NCBI GenBank assembly: GCA_964422415.1
Contig: CAYRBI010000001.1
Location: 62,001-126,000, forward strand
Reading direction: 5' to 3'
DNA length: 64,000 nucleotides
DNA from: OLB16 sp964422415
Lineage (GTDB): Bacteria; Hinthialibacterota; Hinthialibacteria; OLB16
This document shows positions 18,082-27,400 of the stretch, one piece after another (the stretch's first letter is position 1; every line of letters starts with the position of its first letter). The translations under genes and the position numbers were made by a program. The notes beneath the pieces were generated by a model that worked only from the letters and a program-made list of their open reading frames with translations, was not told the origin of the DNA and searched no databases.

Positions 18082-19414
18082 ACTGCGACCTCTCTTTAAC
18101 CTGCTTTTCCGTCAACGGTTCTGGATCGTTGGGGTGTTCATTGGGGCAACCCTGTGTTCCTATGGGCTGCTGCTGTGGGTCAAGATCGCCAAGTACGATT
18201 CGATGGCGGTGGTCATGATCAAGACCCCTGTAATCGATTATGAGTTCCGTATCGATCCGAATCCGCAAGTTGCGCCGGCCTATGTGGATCTAGCCCAAGC
18301 GGATGCTTTATTGTTCGACACTCATGCCCTCGCGGTACGGATGCATGAGCTGGCGGAGGGAATGGCCAAGGAATACGAGATCCCCCAGGAGATTCCGGTG
18401 CGGGACCGGGATGCCTGGCTCAAACGTCTCCACCGCGATCCAGAGTTTCCCCACAAGGCGGCCATCGCCTCCGCCTCGCTGGAGGTGGAATGGGCCCGGG
18501 AGTTTTTCTGCCAGCCTGAATTCTTCCTGGGGCTGTTCGAAATCGAGAAGGAAACACTCGAACAGGTCCCTTTGTACATCATGAAGGATGCCTTCACGGT
18601 TAAGACCAATATCGCTCAACAGACCAATATCACCCTGGTGAACCAACCCTTCCTTAATTTCCGTGTCCGCTGGAGTTCGCCCGGCGCCTCGTCGGTGTTC
18701 GCCAACCTGTGGACACGGCTCTTCGTGGACCGCGCCAACCGTCTAGCCTCAGAGATGGGCAACTCCATCGAGGAATCGATCTTGAAGGAGTCCTCCAAGA
18801 TCGGAAAGGAAGTGGACACCTTGAAACTGAGCCTGGCCGGACTCCAGGCCAAACCCGAATACCAGAAGATGCTCGAGGTCCAGGGTTTGGAGAGCACTCT
18901 TTATGGCAGCCGGTCACAACTAGATCTGTTTGGGTATATGGAACTCCATGCCGACATCGGATTCCAGTCAGGCTTGATCGGTGAGTTGGGACAGATCGAG
19001 TTCGAGCAAGCCAAGGCCGAGGGGATGTCCACCGACAGCACCGCGACGAACCGGCTTAAGGGAGCTGTAGCGGCGGCCCAGACCAAGATCACCGCAATGA
19101 AGGAACGTGCTCAAAACCTGCGCGCGGAGATCGCTCCCTTTGTAGCGGAATATAAACAAACCGAATTCGAGATCAACCAGCGCAACCGGATAATGGCGGA
19201 ACGGCTCACCACCGCGACCTTCAGCAGCACACGCCTCAAGTCGGGGTATCTGGCGCCACCAGTTTCCTTCGGCGAAAGGGCGGTCCCCTCTAAACAGGCC
19301 ACAGGTCCAAGCCGTTCAATCCTCGCCCTGGCCATCGGGATACTCTGCGCGCTTCTCTACACCTGCTGGGTTATCTACCGGGGTTTTCTGGTGCCGGTGT
19401 TGAGCCGGAGCTGA
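18041..19414 (+). CDS. Wzz / polysaccharide co-polymerase-like inner-membrane protein
   Basis: 457 residues. One membrane helix near 28-50 and one near 430-450 flank a long periplasmic region rich in coiled coil (about 235-405, e.g. EESILKESSKIGKEVDTLKL and AAQTKITAMKERAQNLRAE). This is the topology of chain-length determinants that set polymer size in O-antigen or exopolysaccharide export. The usual P/G-rich segment before the last helix is weak (APPVSFGERAVPSKQATGPS). There is no cytoplasmic BY-kinase domain. ATG at 18041 overlaps the previous gene by 41 bases; an in-frame ATG at 18053 is an alternative. It is the only membrane protein of the four-gene operon. Confidence 0.75.
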   Translation: MVILMTEPIVSSSELRPLFNLLFRQRFWIVGVFIGATLCSYGLLLWVKIAKYDSMAVVMIKTPVIDYEFRIDPNPQVAPAYVDLAQADALLFDTHALAVRMHELAEGMAKEYEIPQEIPVRDRDAWLKRLHRDPEFPHKAAIASASLEVEWAREFFCQPEFFLGLFEIEKETLEQVPLYIMKDAFTVKTNIAQQTNITLVNQPFLNFRVRWSSPGASSVFANLWTRLFVDRANRLASEMGNSIEESILKESSKIGKEVDTLKLSLAGLQAKPEYQKMLEVQGLESTLYGSRSQLDLFGYMELHADIGFQSGLIGELGQIEFEQAKAEGMSTDSTATNRLKGAVAAAQTKITAMKERAQNLRAEIAPFVAEYKQTEFEINQRNRIMAERLTTATFSSTRLKSGYLAPPVSFGERAVPSKQATGPSRSILALAIGILCALLYTCWVIYRGFLVPVLSRS

Positions 19415-19443
19415 TTCACTCATTTCTACTCTTTAGCCACCGT

Positions 19444-19562
19444 TGTTCCCCCCCCACCCCAACCCTCCCCCGCCAGGGGGGAGGGAATTGTATGTTGTTC
19501 ACGCTTTAGCGTGTTATTGCCCCCTCCCCCCTGGCGGGGGAGGGTTGGGGTGGGGGGGAACA
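19444..19562. repeat. GC-rich palindromic element, copy B
   Basis: Arms of about 41 bases (left from TGTTCCCCC, right ending GGGGAACA) are reverse complements apart from one C/G-run length difference. The centre holds CACGCT-TT-AGCGTG at 19500-19513, the compensated variant of the core hairpin in copies A and C. It separates two convergent genes. Confidence 0.85.
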
Positions 19563-19590
19563 GTAAGCCATGGATAAGCCCAATACCAGT

Positions 19591-20853
19591 TCACTGGCTC
19601 ACATTGGCTGACATCTGAACCTCACCCCGGCTCTGGTTGTCGATCCGCATGCCCCCATACGTGAAACGGTTCCCCATGATCACCGCTGAGTCGAGGTCCG
19701 GTCCGAGCAGCAATTGGGGAGCCTTGACTCCCTCTCCCATGAATTCACAACCATTCAGAATCAACGAGCCATCAAGCGCCTGGATGCAGGCCTTTCCATG
19801 TTCCATCGGGTCCCATTTGTGGAAGTGAGTAGCGGTCAGGGTGACTGTTCCCTGCCCCTCCAGAATCATCTGCGAGCCAGCTCCCGCTTTCCCCCAGAAA
19901 CCACAGTTGGTCAGTTTGATGGGGCCCTTGTTCTCCGGGCGGATCTCGAACCCAGACATGAACTGGCAGTTCTCGAAGATCGTTCCAGCATGATCCTGAA
20001 CCTTGTCGACCTTGACCGCCAAGGGGCCAAGATCCGAGCCGCTCTGGGTGATTAAAGCGTTCGCTTTCCCAGTCTTTCCCTCGATGAAATGGAAACCCAC
20101 CTTGGCCCAGATGACAAAACAATTCGAGATATATTCCCAATCCGTGCGGCCAATAATGAATCCCTCCAAGTGCTCGAGGGTGTATTGCTCCAGTTTCGCG
20201 GACTGTTCTTGAGTCAATGTATAGGGCGCGGAAACACGCCACCAGTAGACATTGTGGATGTGCACATTCTCCAGCCGCCCAATGTCTGTGCAGTAGTCGA
20301 TGTAGACCCCCTTGTTCACCGCACAGAGGAACACATTACGGAGGTGGTGGCCCTCATTGTGGTAGGTTCCGCAATCAATGCCGTTGTAGGCATTGGCGAT
20401 GACTGTATCGATCACGTTGTAATGCTGGCCGCGTCCTTGAACAGTCCAGGGATAGGGATGTATCTCGTCGACTGTCTGTTCGGGGTAGAAGATGGTCATT
20501 CCTTTCAGACAACTGGCCGTATGGAGGCTAATGAAGGGAGTTCCATTCTCGATATCTCTACCACTGTAGGCCAACAGGGTCGAGCCTTTATCGAGCTGCG
20601 AGGTATGCTCACCGCGCCAGGTGCCCTCCAGGGTGACACCATCGGGAATGCTCAGTTGGCCACGAATGGCATATTGCCCGGCGGGAACCGAAACTAGGTC
20701 ACCGGTCTTGCCGGCCTCATCAAGCGCCTTCTGAAAGGCTACGGTGTCATCAGTCTTTCCATCTCCAACAGCACCAAAATCACGGACAGTCGACGCATGA
20801 ACAAATGGAACCATGGCAAGAAACAGAATCCAGACCAGCAGAAAACGGATCAT
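19591..20853 (-). CDS. Secreted pectate-lyase-superfamily (right-handed beta-helix) protein
   Basis: 420 residues. Signal peptide at 1-20 (FLLVWILFLAMVPFVHA). The hallmark N-terminal stretch STVRDFGAVGDGKTDDTVAFQKALDEA begins the pectate_lyase_3/GH28-like helix fold, followed by short coils (VSVPAGQYAIRGQLSIPDGVTLEG). Later coils contain FENCQFMSGFEIRP, IKLTNCGFWGKAG and LILNGCEFMGEG. Such proteins cleave or bind acidic polysaccharides, but catalytic residues cannot be named with certainty. The ATG overlaps the TGA of the radical SAM gene (ATGA at 20850-20853), indicating coupled translation. That pairing is unusual for a secreted lyase-fold protein. Confidence 0.85.
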   Translation of the reverse strand: MIRFLLVWILFLAMVPFVHASTVRDFGAVGDGKTDDTVAFQKALDEAGKTGDLVSVPAGQYAIRGQLSIPDGVTLEGTWRGEHTSQLDKGSTLLAYSGRDIENGTPFISLHTASCLKGMTIFYPEQTVDEIHPYPWTVQGRGQHYNVIDTVIANAYNGIDCGTYHNEGHHLRNVFLCAVNKGVYIDYCTDIGRLENVHIHNVYWWRVSAPYTLTQEQSAKLEQYTLEHLEGFIIGRTDWEYISNCFVIWAKVGFHFIEGKTGKANALITQSGSDLGPLAVKVDKVQDHAGTIFENCQFMSGFEIRPENKGPIKLTNCGFWGKAGAGSQMILEGQGTVTLTATHFHKWDPMEHGKACIQALDGSLILNGCEFMGEGVKAPQLLLGPDLDSAVIMGNRFTYGGMRIDNQSRGEVQMSANVSQ

Positions 20854-22670
20854 GGTGTCTCCTCGTGCTTAACATTCCCATTGGCGCGTTTGGCGCGGAC
20901 CTCCGGGGCCCTCTTCTTTCCATTGCCATTCGAGACAGCGGCTTGGCGCTTCGCGGTATCGGCACGGTGCTCCGCGAAGATCACATCCAGTTCCTTGGTG
21001 GTGGCATGGCCATTGGAGTTGGATTGGAAACGTGATGGAAGATCCAATAGATCACATGTCATCTTCACACCCGTATGAACCAGATCCGTGAGGCGTTCTT
21101 TAACAGCGAAATATCCCTTGACCGCGCGGCTGCCCTCCATCCTCAGGTAATAGTCCTCCAGATCATGGATATGCTTGTCCTTGTATTGCCAGTTGCCGGT
21201 TATTGTGCGGGTGTAATTCATCAATTTCATCTGCTGCATCATTTCAGTCAGCAGTTCTGGATGTTCCCGGTAGTCTGGATTGTCCGCCAGAGAGTATGCC
21301 AGATCAGGAGAGATGGACTGGAACATGCCAGCGATGACCAGCATGGCATGCCAGAACCGGTACTCCTTCTTGGGCTGGCTCAACCAGGTGTGTTCATTGG
21401 TCTGCAACAACGGAGCCCCCTCGGCAAAGGCCCGGTCGGTGATCGGAAAATGCTTCCAGAAAGTCAGTTCAAACACATCTTGAAGGAGAAAAGGACGAGG
21501 CATTTGCAGGATGAGTTTGAGGTTCTCGCGGTAATCCTCCTCGGTGTCGAAGGGGTTATAGCCAATCAAGTCGACACTATAGAGGATGCCATGATCCGCG
21601 AAGATTCTGCCCGCTGCAATGGCATCCGCTTGCGTGGCGAAACGGTGGAAATACTCCCGGTTCATCCGGTCGCTACCGCTTTGAACTCCCATTTGCACGA
21701 AACACCCGCCCATCCTGGACAAGGCTTGAGCAAACCAGGGTTTGACCGTGGCCGGATAGGCATAACAACAGAATGGGAGACCGATTGCGCTGTGATAGAT
21801 ATCCGCAAACTCCTCCACCCAGCGGCGGTTCATGGGGAACACCTCATCGCTGAAGTAAATCATCGCGGTTTTTGGCGAGTGCTTCATGAGGTACTTGAGC
21901 TCGTCAATGACATTCGCCACCGAGCGCTGACGTCCCACCCGGGAGAAGTTCACATGTTCCTTCTCATATCCATTGCAGCAGTACGAACAGGTGAAGGGAC
22001 AACCACGCGCGGTCATCACATTACGGAAGCCTTGCCCGGCCATGCTGATGGGATGATAACCATGCCGGAAGAGTTGATCGGCCGAGACCTCATAGAAATG
22101 GTCAAGTGACCAATCTCCCGGGGGCAGGCTTTCGATATCCTCGAAGGGGGGTAGTTTGGAATTCTTGTGAATTTCCCCGGACCGGTCCTTGTACCAAATG
22201 CCTGGAACCTCCTTGAAATCTTTATCACCATCGATTGCCTTGGCGAGATCATTGATGATTGCATCGGCCTCAAAGAGGACAATCACATCGGCGTAATGGC
22301 TGTCCTCCTCGGCATTGAACCAGACATCCGCTCCACCCCAGATGATGGGTATCCCCGGCTTAGCCTCCTTGAAAAGGTTGCCAAGATAACGGATCAGGCC
22401 AATGTGGTTCGAGGTCACCGAGAAGCCGACCCAATCGGGATCGACCTCTTCGAAGACCGCCATGACATGGTCGACTTCCTTCTGGGTGGTTTGAAGGGAG
22501 TAATTGTAGACAGGATGCATCAGAGGTGGCACGCAGGGGGTGAAGCAATCCTCGAGATGACGCAGGGCCAGCAGAGATACTTCATGGCCATCGGCCTGAA
22601 GTTGGGATGACATGGTCCTGAGCGCCAGCATCATATCGTCATAACAGTTGATAAAGAGAATTTTGGACAT
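20850..22670 (-). CDS. B12-binding domain radical SAM protein
   Basis: 606 residues. The N-terminal 150 residues form a cobalamin-binding-like Rossmann domain (MSKILFINCYDD, VGFSVTSNHIGLIRYL, IIWGGADVWF) without the classic DxHxxG. The radical SAM cluster motif is C224-x3-C228-x2-C231 in RGCPFTCSYC. Downstream are GVQSGSDRMNREYFHR and LIGYNPFDTEEDY, typical of the class B B12-dependent methylase and related families (BchE/HpnP-like architecture). The C-terminal 70 residues are low-complexity and basic (SNGNGKKRAPEVRAKRANGN). The substrate is unknown. It is the first gene of a two-gene operon with the beta-helix protein; the upstream 248 bases hold its promoter. Confidence 0.87.
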   Translation of the reverse strand: MSKILFINCYDDMMLALRTMSSQLQADGHEVSLLALRHLEDCFTPCVPPLMHPVYNYSLQTTQKEVDHVMAVFEEVDPDWVGFSVTSNHIGLIRYLGNLFKEAKPGIPIIWGGADVWFNAEEDSHYADVIVLFEADAIINDLAKAIDGDKDFKEVPGIWYKDRSGEIHKNSKLPPFEDIESLPPGDWSLDHFYEVSADQLFRHGYHPISMAGQGFRNVMTARGCPFTCSYCCNGYEKEHVNFSRVGRQRSVANVIDELKYLMKHSPKTAMIYFSDEVFPMNRRWVEEFADIYHSAIGLPFCCYAYPATVKPWFAQALSRMGGCFVQMGVQSGSDRMNREYFHRFATQADAIAAGRIFADHGILYSVDLIGYNPFDTEEDYRENLKLILQMPRPFLLQDVFELTFWKHFPITDRAFAEGAPLLQTNEHTWLSQPKKEYRFWHAMLVIAGMFQSISPDLAYSLADNPDYREHPELLTEMMQQMKLMNYTRTITGNWQYKDKHIHDLEDYYLRMEGSRAVKGYFAVKERLTDLVHTGVKMTCDLLDLPSRFQSNSNGHATTKELDVIFAEHRADTAKRQAAVSNGNGKKRAPEVRAKRANGNVKHEETP

Positions 22671-22918
22671 GGTAATAGAACCACCTTAGACAGAGCTCCC
22701 TTGGAGCAGTCCACCAACGCAGACATACTTAGGGTAATGGTGCGATGGGAGTGTGTCAATGAAGAAGCCTCTCCGGCTGAAATCACCGGGATGCTGTTCT
22801 ATGCTCACCGTCCGTTGAAAACTCCTCGTTGCGATCAGGTCATGGAGCCACCTTCGTGATCACGGTCCTGTTATGTAAAGAGAAGACGTCAATTCTTATA
22901 TGATGATGTGGTGGAATT

Positions 22919-23392
22919 ATGGAAAAGACAAATGTGATGCGTATTTTGGATCAAAAGAAAATCGCCTACACCCCGCATACCTACGATCCAGCCGTTGTAG
23001 ATGGCGTTTCGGTTGCCAGAGAGTTGGGGCTAAGGGAAGAACAGGTGTTCAAAACACTGGTCACAGTCGCCAATACGGGATCTAATTTCGTATTTGTCAT
23101 TCCCGTTGCGGAAAATCTGGACCTGAAAAAATGTGCAAAAGTCATCCCGGTAAAATCAATCGCCATGATCAAACAGAAAGAACTCCTGCCACTCACTGGC
23201 TACATCCATGGAGGTTGCTCTCCCATCGGTATGAAAAAGGGGTTCCGTACGGTTATACATAGAAGCGCTATGGATCTGGAGGCCATTTATGTCAGCGCGG
23301 GCCGTGTTGGATATCAGATCGAGCTTGATCCAAGAAAGCTGGCGGAATTAATCGGGGCAACCTTTGAGGATATCATTGAAGCAGGGGAATAA
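22919..23392 (+). CDS. ybaK: Cys-tRNA(Pro)/Cys-tRNA(Cys) deacylase YbaK-like
   Basis: 157 residues, the expected family length. YbaK/EbsC-type proteins hydrolyse Cys wrongly attached to tRNA(Pro). Typical stretches are MRILDQKKIAYTPHTYD, the conserved Lys in QVFKTLV (about 41-47), VIPVAENLDLKK and the C-terminal GYIHGGCSPIGMKK loop. No membrane or signal sequence; cytoplasmic. The Shine-Dalgarno is weak, and the gene is AT-richer than its neighbours. It stands alone, converging on fabG across about 105 bases. Confidence 0.9.
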   Translation: MEKTNVMRILDQKKIAYTPHTYDPAVVDGVSVARELGLREEQVFKTLVTVANTGSNFVFVIPVAENLDLKKCAKVIPVKSIAMIKQKELLPLTGYIHGGCSPIGMKKGFRTVIHRSAMDLEAIYVSAGRVGYQIELDPRKLAELIGATFEDIIEAGE

Positions 23393-23497
23393 CTGAACGA
23401 TATCCTCGTTTCATTTTTTCAAGAAAACCACTCCTTAACAGCCCACCAACCGAATGTCTGCCCCTGTCTTCCATCGCGCCACCTCCCCCATCCCAGT

Positions 23498-24232
23498 TTA
23501 CATCACCATCCCACCATCCACTGTCAACACCTGCCCTGTGATGTATGCCGAATCCGGCCCCGCCAGGAATGAACACACCGAGGCGATATTTTTACCAGAT
23601 CCCATCCGTCCGAGCGGGATCTGAGCCAGGATCTGTTTTTTCATCTCCTCGGAAAGGACCGAGGTCATGTCGGTTTCGATGAAGCCGGGCGCGACCGCAT
23701 TGACCAGGATGTTACGCGAGGCGAACTCCTTAGCGAGCGACTTGGTCAGGCCAATCAGTCCGGCCTTCGAAGCGGCATAGTTGGCCTGCCCGGCGTTGCC
23801 CATCAACCCGATCACCGAGCTGATGTTGATGATGCGTCCCCCCTCTGGATTCTTCATCATGGGACGTGCCACCGCCTGGGCACACAAGAAGGCCCCCTTG
23901 AGGTTCGTATTGAGCACCTCATCCCACTGCTCAGGCTTCATCCGCATGACCAGGCCATCGCGGGTGATACCAGCATTGTTGACCAACACATCGATCCGCC
24001 CCTGCTCCATGAGCACCTGGTCGAAGAAAGCACGGACAGCAGCGGGATCAGTCCCATCGCACGGGTAGCCTTTGGCTCCCTCCGGCAGACTCTCCATGGC
24101 CTTGGCCACACTCTCCGCGCTCCTTCCCGTGAACACTACGGAGAATCCATCCGAGAGGAGACGTTCGACAATCGCTTTCCCGATACCACGGGTTCCACCG
24201 GTGACGACGGCAACTTTGGACGACATGTTCAT
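23498..24232 (-). CDS. fabG: 3-oxoacyl-ACP reductase, SDR family
   Basis: 244 residues. NADPH-binding TGGTRGIGKAI (about 11-21), NNAG motif in LVNNAGITRDG, catalytic Ser in INISSVIGLMG and the YAASK Tyr/Lys pair; the C-terminus ends TVDGGMVM as in FabG. It reduces 3-oxoacyl-ACP to the 3-hydroxy form in fatty acid elongation. The LVMRMKPEQWDEV segment after NNAG is specific to the FabG branch rather than general SDR enzymes. ATG at 24232 has AAGGA six bases upstream; an ATG at 24226 is possible. No other fab or acpP genes are adjacent. Confidence 0.92.
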   Translation of the reverse strand: MNMSSKVAVVTGGTRGIGKAIVERLLSDGFSVVFTGRSAESVAKAMESLPEGAKGYPCDGTDPAAVRAFFDQVLMEQGRIDVLVNNAGITRDGLVMRMKPEQWDEVLNTNLKGAFLCAQAVARPMMKNPEGGRIINISSVIGLMGNAGQANYAASKAGLIGLTKSLAKEFASRNILVNAVAPGFIETDMTSVLSEEMKKQILAQIPLGRMGSGKNIASVCSFLAGPDSAYITGQVLTVDGGMVM

Positions 24233-24415
24233 GTATTTCCTTGTCTACGAGTGATTGGGTTTGTGGGGTGATTATCATGTTCTGGAGGGAAGAGGAAAGG
24301 GGGGAGATCATCTGCCCGGGAGAGCGGATTCACACAGGGTTGCAAACAACCAATAATGTAGTTATGCTCTCGGTAGTTTCGTGGTTGACTTTTCTCAGAG
24401 AGGAGACATTCCTCG

Positions 24416-27400
24416 ATGTGTTATCAACTCAACCTAAGAAGCAAGTCCCTCCCCTACTTTGTCTGTACACCCCTTTTTCTATCCATTATTAGTTTGGCAA
24501 GTCTTGCGGAAGAGTTGGGGCCAGCTGGGTACGCCCTTAAATTTTCTAACAACCAGTGGGCAACATACACCTCGGAGGAAAGTGAGACTCGTCCCAACCA
24601 ATTTACCACTGAGGCCTGGGTGTGCCGCGATCTCTACACCTCCGGCCAAGACTGGTGGCAAGTGGTCATCAACCGCGACAATCAATCCCCCAATCTGACA
24701 ATTGGTACAAATGGTTTTTTCCAATTTGAGTTAGCCACTGTCAATGGATTTCAGGCACTCGAAACCCAACCGGGAAGTGTCCCCCTCGGTCAATGGGTTC
24801 ATGTTGCGGAAACATGGGGTGGGTACATCATGAAGTCCTATGTCAATGGTATTCTCCAGACAACTGCTATGCAGGCGGGAAATCTCCCGGAGGTTACCAG
24901 GCTTTTTAACATAGGAGCAGTGGATGAAAGCCGAACCGAGGGTTTTAATGGACTCATTGATGAGGTCCGGATCTGGGATGTTGCACGCACTGAGGAACAG
25001 ATTCTTACGTATTACCGTGTACCACTTGATGGCAATGAGCCTGGCTTGGTTGCGTATTGGAACTTCGATGAGACATCCGGGGTATACGCACTTGACCAAA
25101 GTGGTCATTCCCATGACCTTAAGTTTGGGGGAAACACAGGTTCGGCCGTTAATTATCCAGAACGAGTCATCAGCACTATTCCAGGATTCACCATTCTGCA
25201 TGATGAGTTGATCATTGCGGAATCAGTATATGGTTGCAGCGAATCTTTGAACTTGGAACTACACAATCTAGAAGAAGCCGGTAACCTCCAAGCCGAAATA
25301 TCCCTATTCAGTTCCATAGGTGACCATGAGCACCCCATCTTGTTGGAGCTGTCCTCTCAATCCGGTGTCTTTTCAGCTACTTTTCCAATTGAACAAGGCA
25401 TATCATCCCGGGATGATGGGATCCTTCAGATAGCCAATGGTAGCATCATTTCCGCAACCTATCTGAATACCAACCATTCATCGGGAAATACGGAAATCCT
25501 TTCAGCTACAGCAGATGTCGTTTGTAATATTCCCACCCGGACACCCACTCTGACAAAGACTCCCACTTTGTCGCTAACACCAACAGATACCACGACCGAT
25601 ACACCAACCATCACTCAAACACCCACTGCCACCTTTACTCCTACCTTTACCATCACCTCAACCCCCACCCCCACCAAAACCCAAGTCACCCCCATGACCC
25701 CCGATATTCCAGAGGGGATTAGTGGGTATGCCCTCTACTTTAATGGCAACGATTGGGCACAGAGTGAGCCCATTCCCGCGCTCGAAGAAACCTCTTTCTC
25801 CCAGATCACCGTGGAGGCCTGGATCCGTCCCACTAAGCCAGTGGCAGGATATTCCACCCTTCTCTCTATTCCGGGTTTCCTCCAAATCGATCTCCGAATG
25901 AATACTTTGGTTGTCATATTGACAACCTCCACCGGACAACATGAATTAGCAACTGCCACAAATGCCTTTCCTAATGATACATGGCACCATTTCAGTACCA
26001 CCTGGGATGGCAAGAGTGCTCGTATCTATCGTGATGGGCTTCAAGTCCGTGATATCCAAAAATCGGGAACTGCGGTACCGGGCAGTTCCGTACTTGTCCT
26101 GGGGAGTCCCGTTGCGAGATATGTGCTGCAATCGGGATACATGGCCAATGTCGTCGTGGATGAACTACGCATCTGGTCAGTAGCACGGACAAAAGAGGAG
26201 ATTCAATCCGACATGAAGACTGAACTCCAGGGAGACGAAAACGGATTGTTGCTCTACTGGCCCTTCAATGAAGGGAGTGGTTATGTGGCATTCGACAAAA
26301 CCTCGCATTCAGTTCCCCTGTGGTGGTCTCAAGGCAAACCGGAGTATGTCCCCAGTAACACGGTGGGCAAAGCCGGTTACTCCCTCTTTTTAGACGGGGC
26401 TACTTGGGCGGTCTCTGATGAATATTCCATCTTCTCGGCCGAGTCGAGAAAGAGCTTTACCGTCGAGGCCTGGATCAAGCCATATTATCCCATCACTCTC
26501 TCAGGTGCCCCGGTGATGGCCGCGAATTATCATTATGGATTTCGCGTTACCCCCGATTGGACCATCTATCTGGGCCTGCCCACGGATGCCTTCTATCCCT
26601 CTGACTACATTGATTACGGTGTCTTAGGGCCGGCACCGGGCTCAATCCAACCTGGACAATGGAATCATATTGCTGAGTCCTGGAACGGATATGCACTCAG
26701 TCTCTGTATCAATGGCACCTGGATGTGTGGCGCGTTAACTTCCAAAACACTATATAATCCCACCACCCGGATCTATGTGGGCGTCTCCGCTGCCATGACC
26801 AACTGTTATTACGGTGAGGTTGATGAGATCCGTATCTGGTCCACATGGCGGAGCCCTGTAGAAATCCAAAGGACCATGAACACCCCCTTATCCGGTGATG
26901 AGCCGGGTCTGATCGCCTATTGGACCTTCGATGAGGGCCCCAGCCAGTACGCTCCAGATTATGGTCCCCTGAACATCCCCCTCCGGTGGGCCTCACCGGA
27001 TACCTCCACCGCCTCGAATCCAGTATGGGTAACCAGTTCCATCTGGGATAACGCTCCCATCACGCCACACAAAGGAGAATTGTTTTTCGAGCAACAGGAA
27101 TACCCTTGCAGCGGCTCAGTATTGCTGACACTCAAGGATTCAGACCTCCAGGGGCAACAAACCCAAATCCTCCAAGTTCAAACACTACCCGGAGATAAGG
27201 AGAATTTCACCCTCACGGAGAAACCCTCGAACTCTGGCCAGTTCACCGGCAAATTGGCCCTTTCGCTTACTAATGCAGTCTATGGAGATGGAATAATCCG
27301 TGTCAGCGATGGATACATCCTCTCCACCAGTTACACCGATCTCGATGATGGAACCGGTACCCAACAAGTGGTTATGGCGACAGCGGAAATCAATTGCGGG

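Noticed and set aside
21075..22109. 344-codon plus-strand open frame
   Set aside because: Complement of the radical SAM gene, which has clear motifs; the opposite frame has none.
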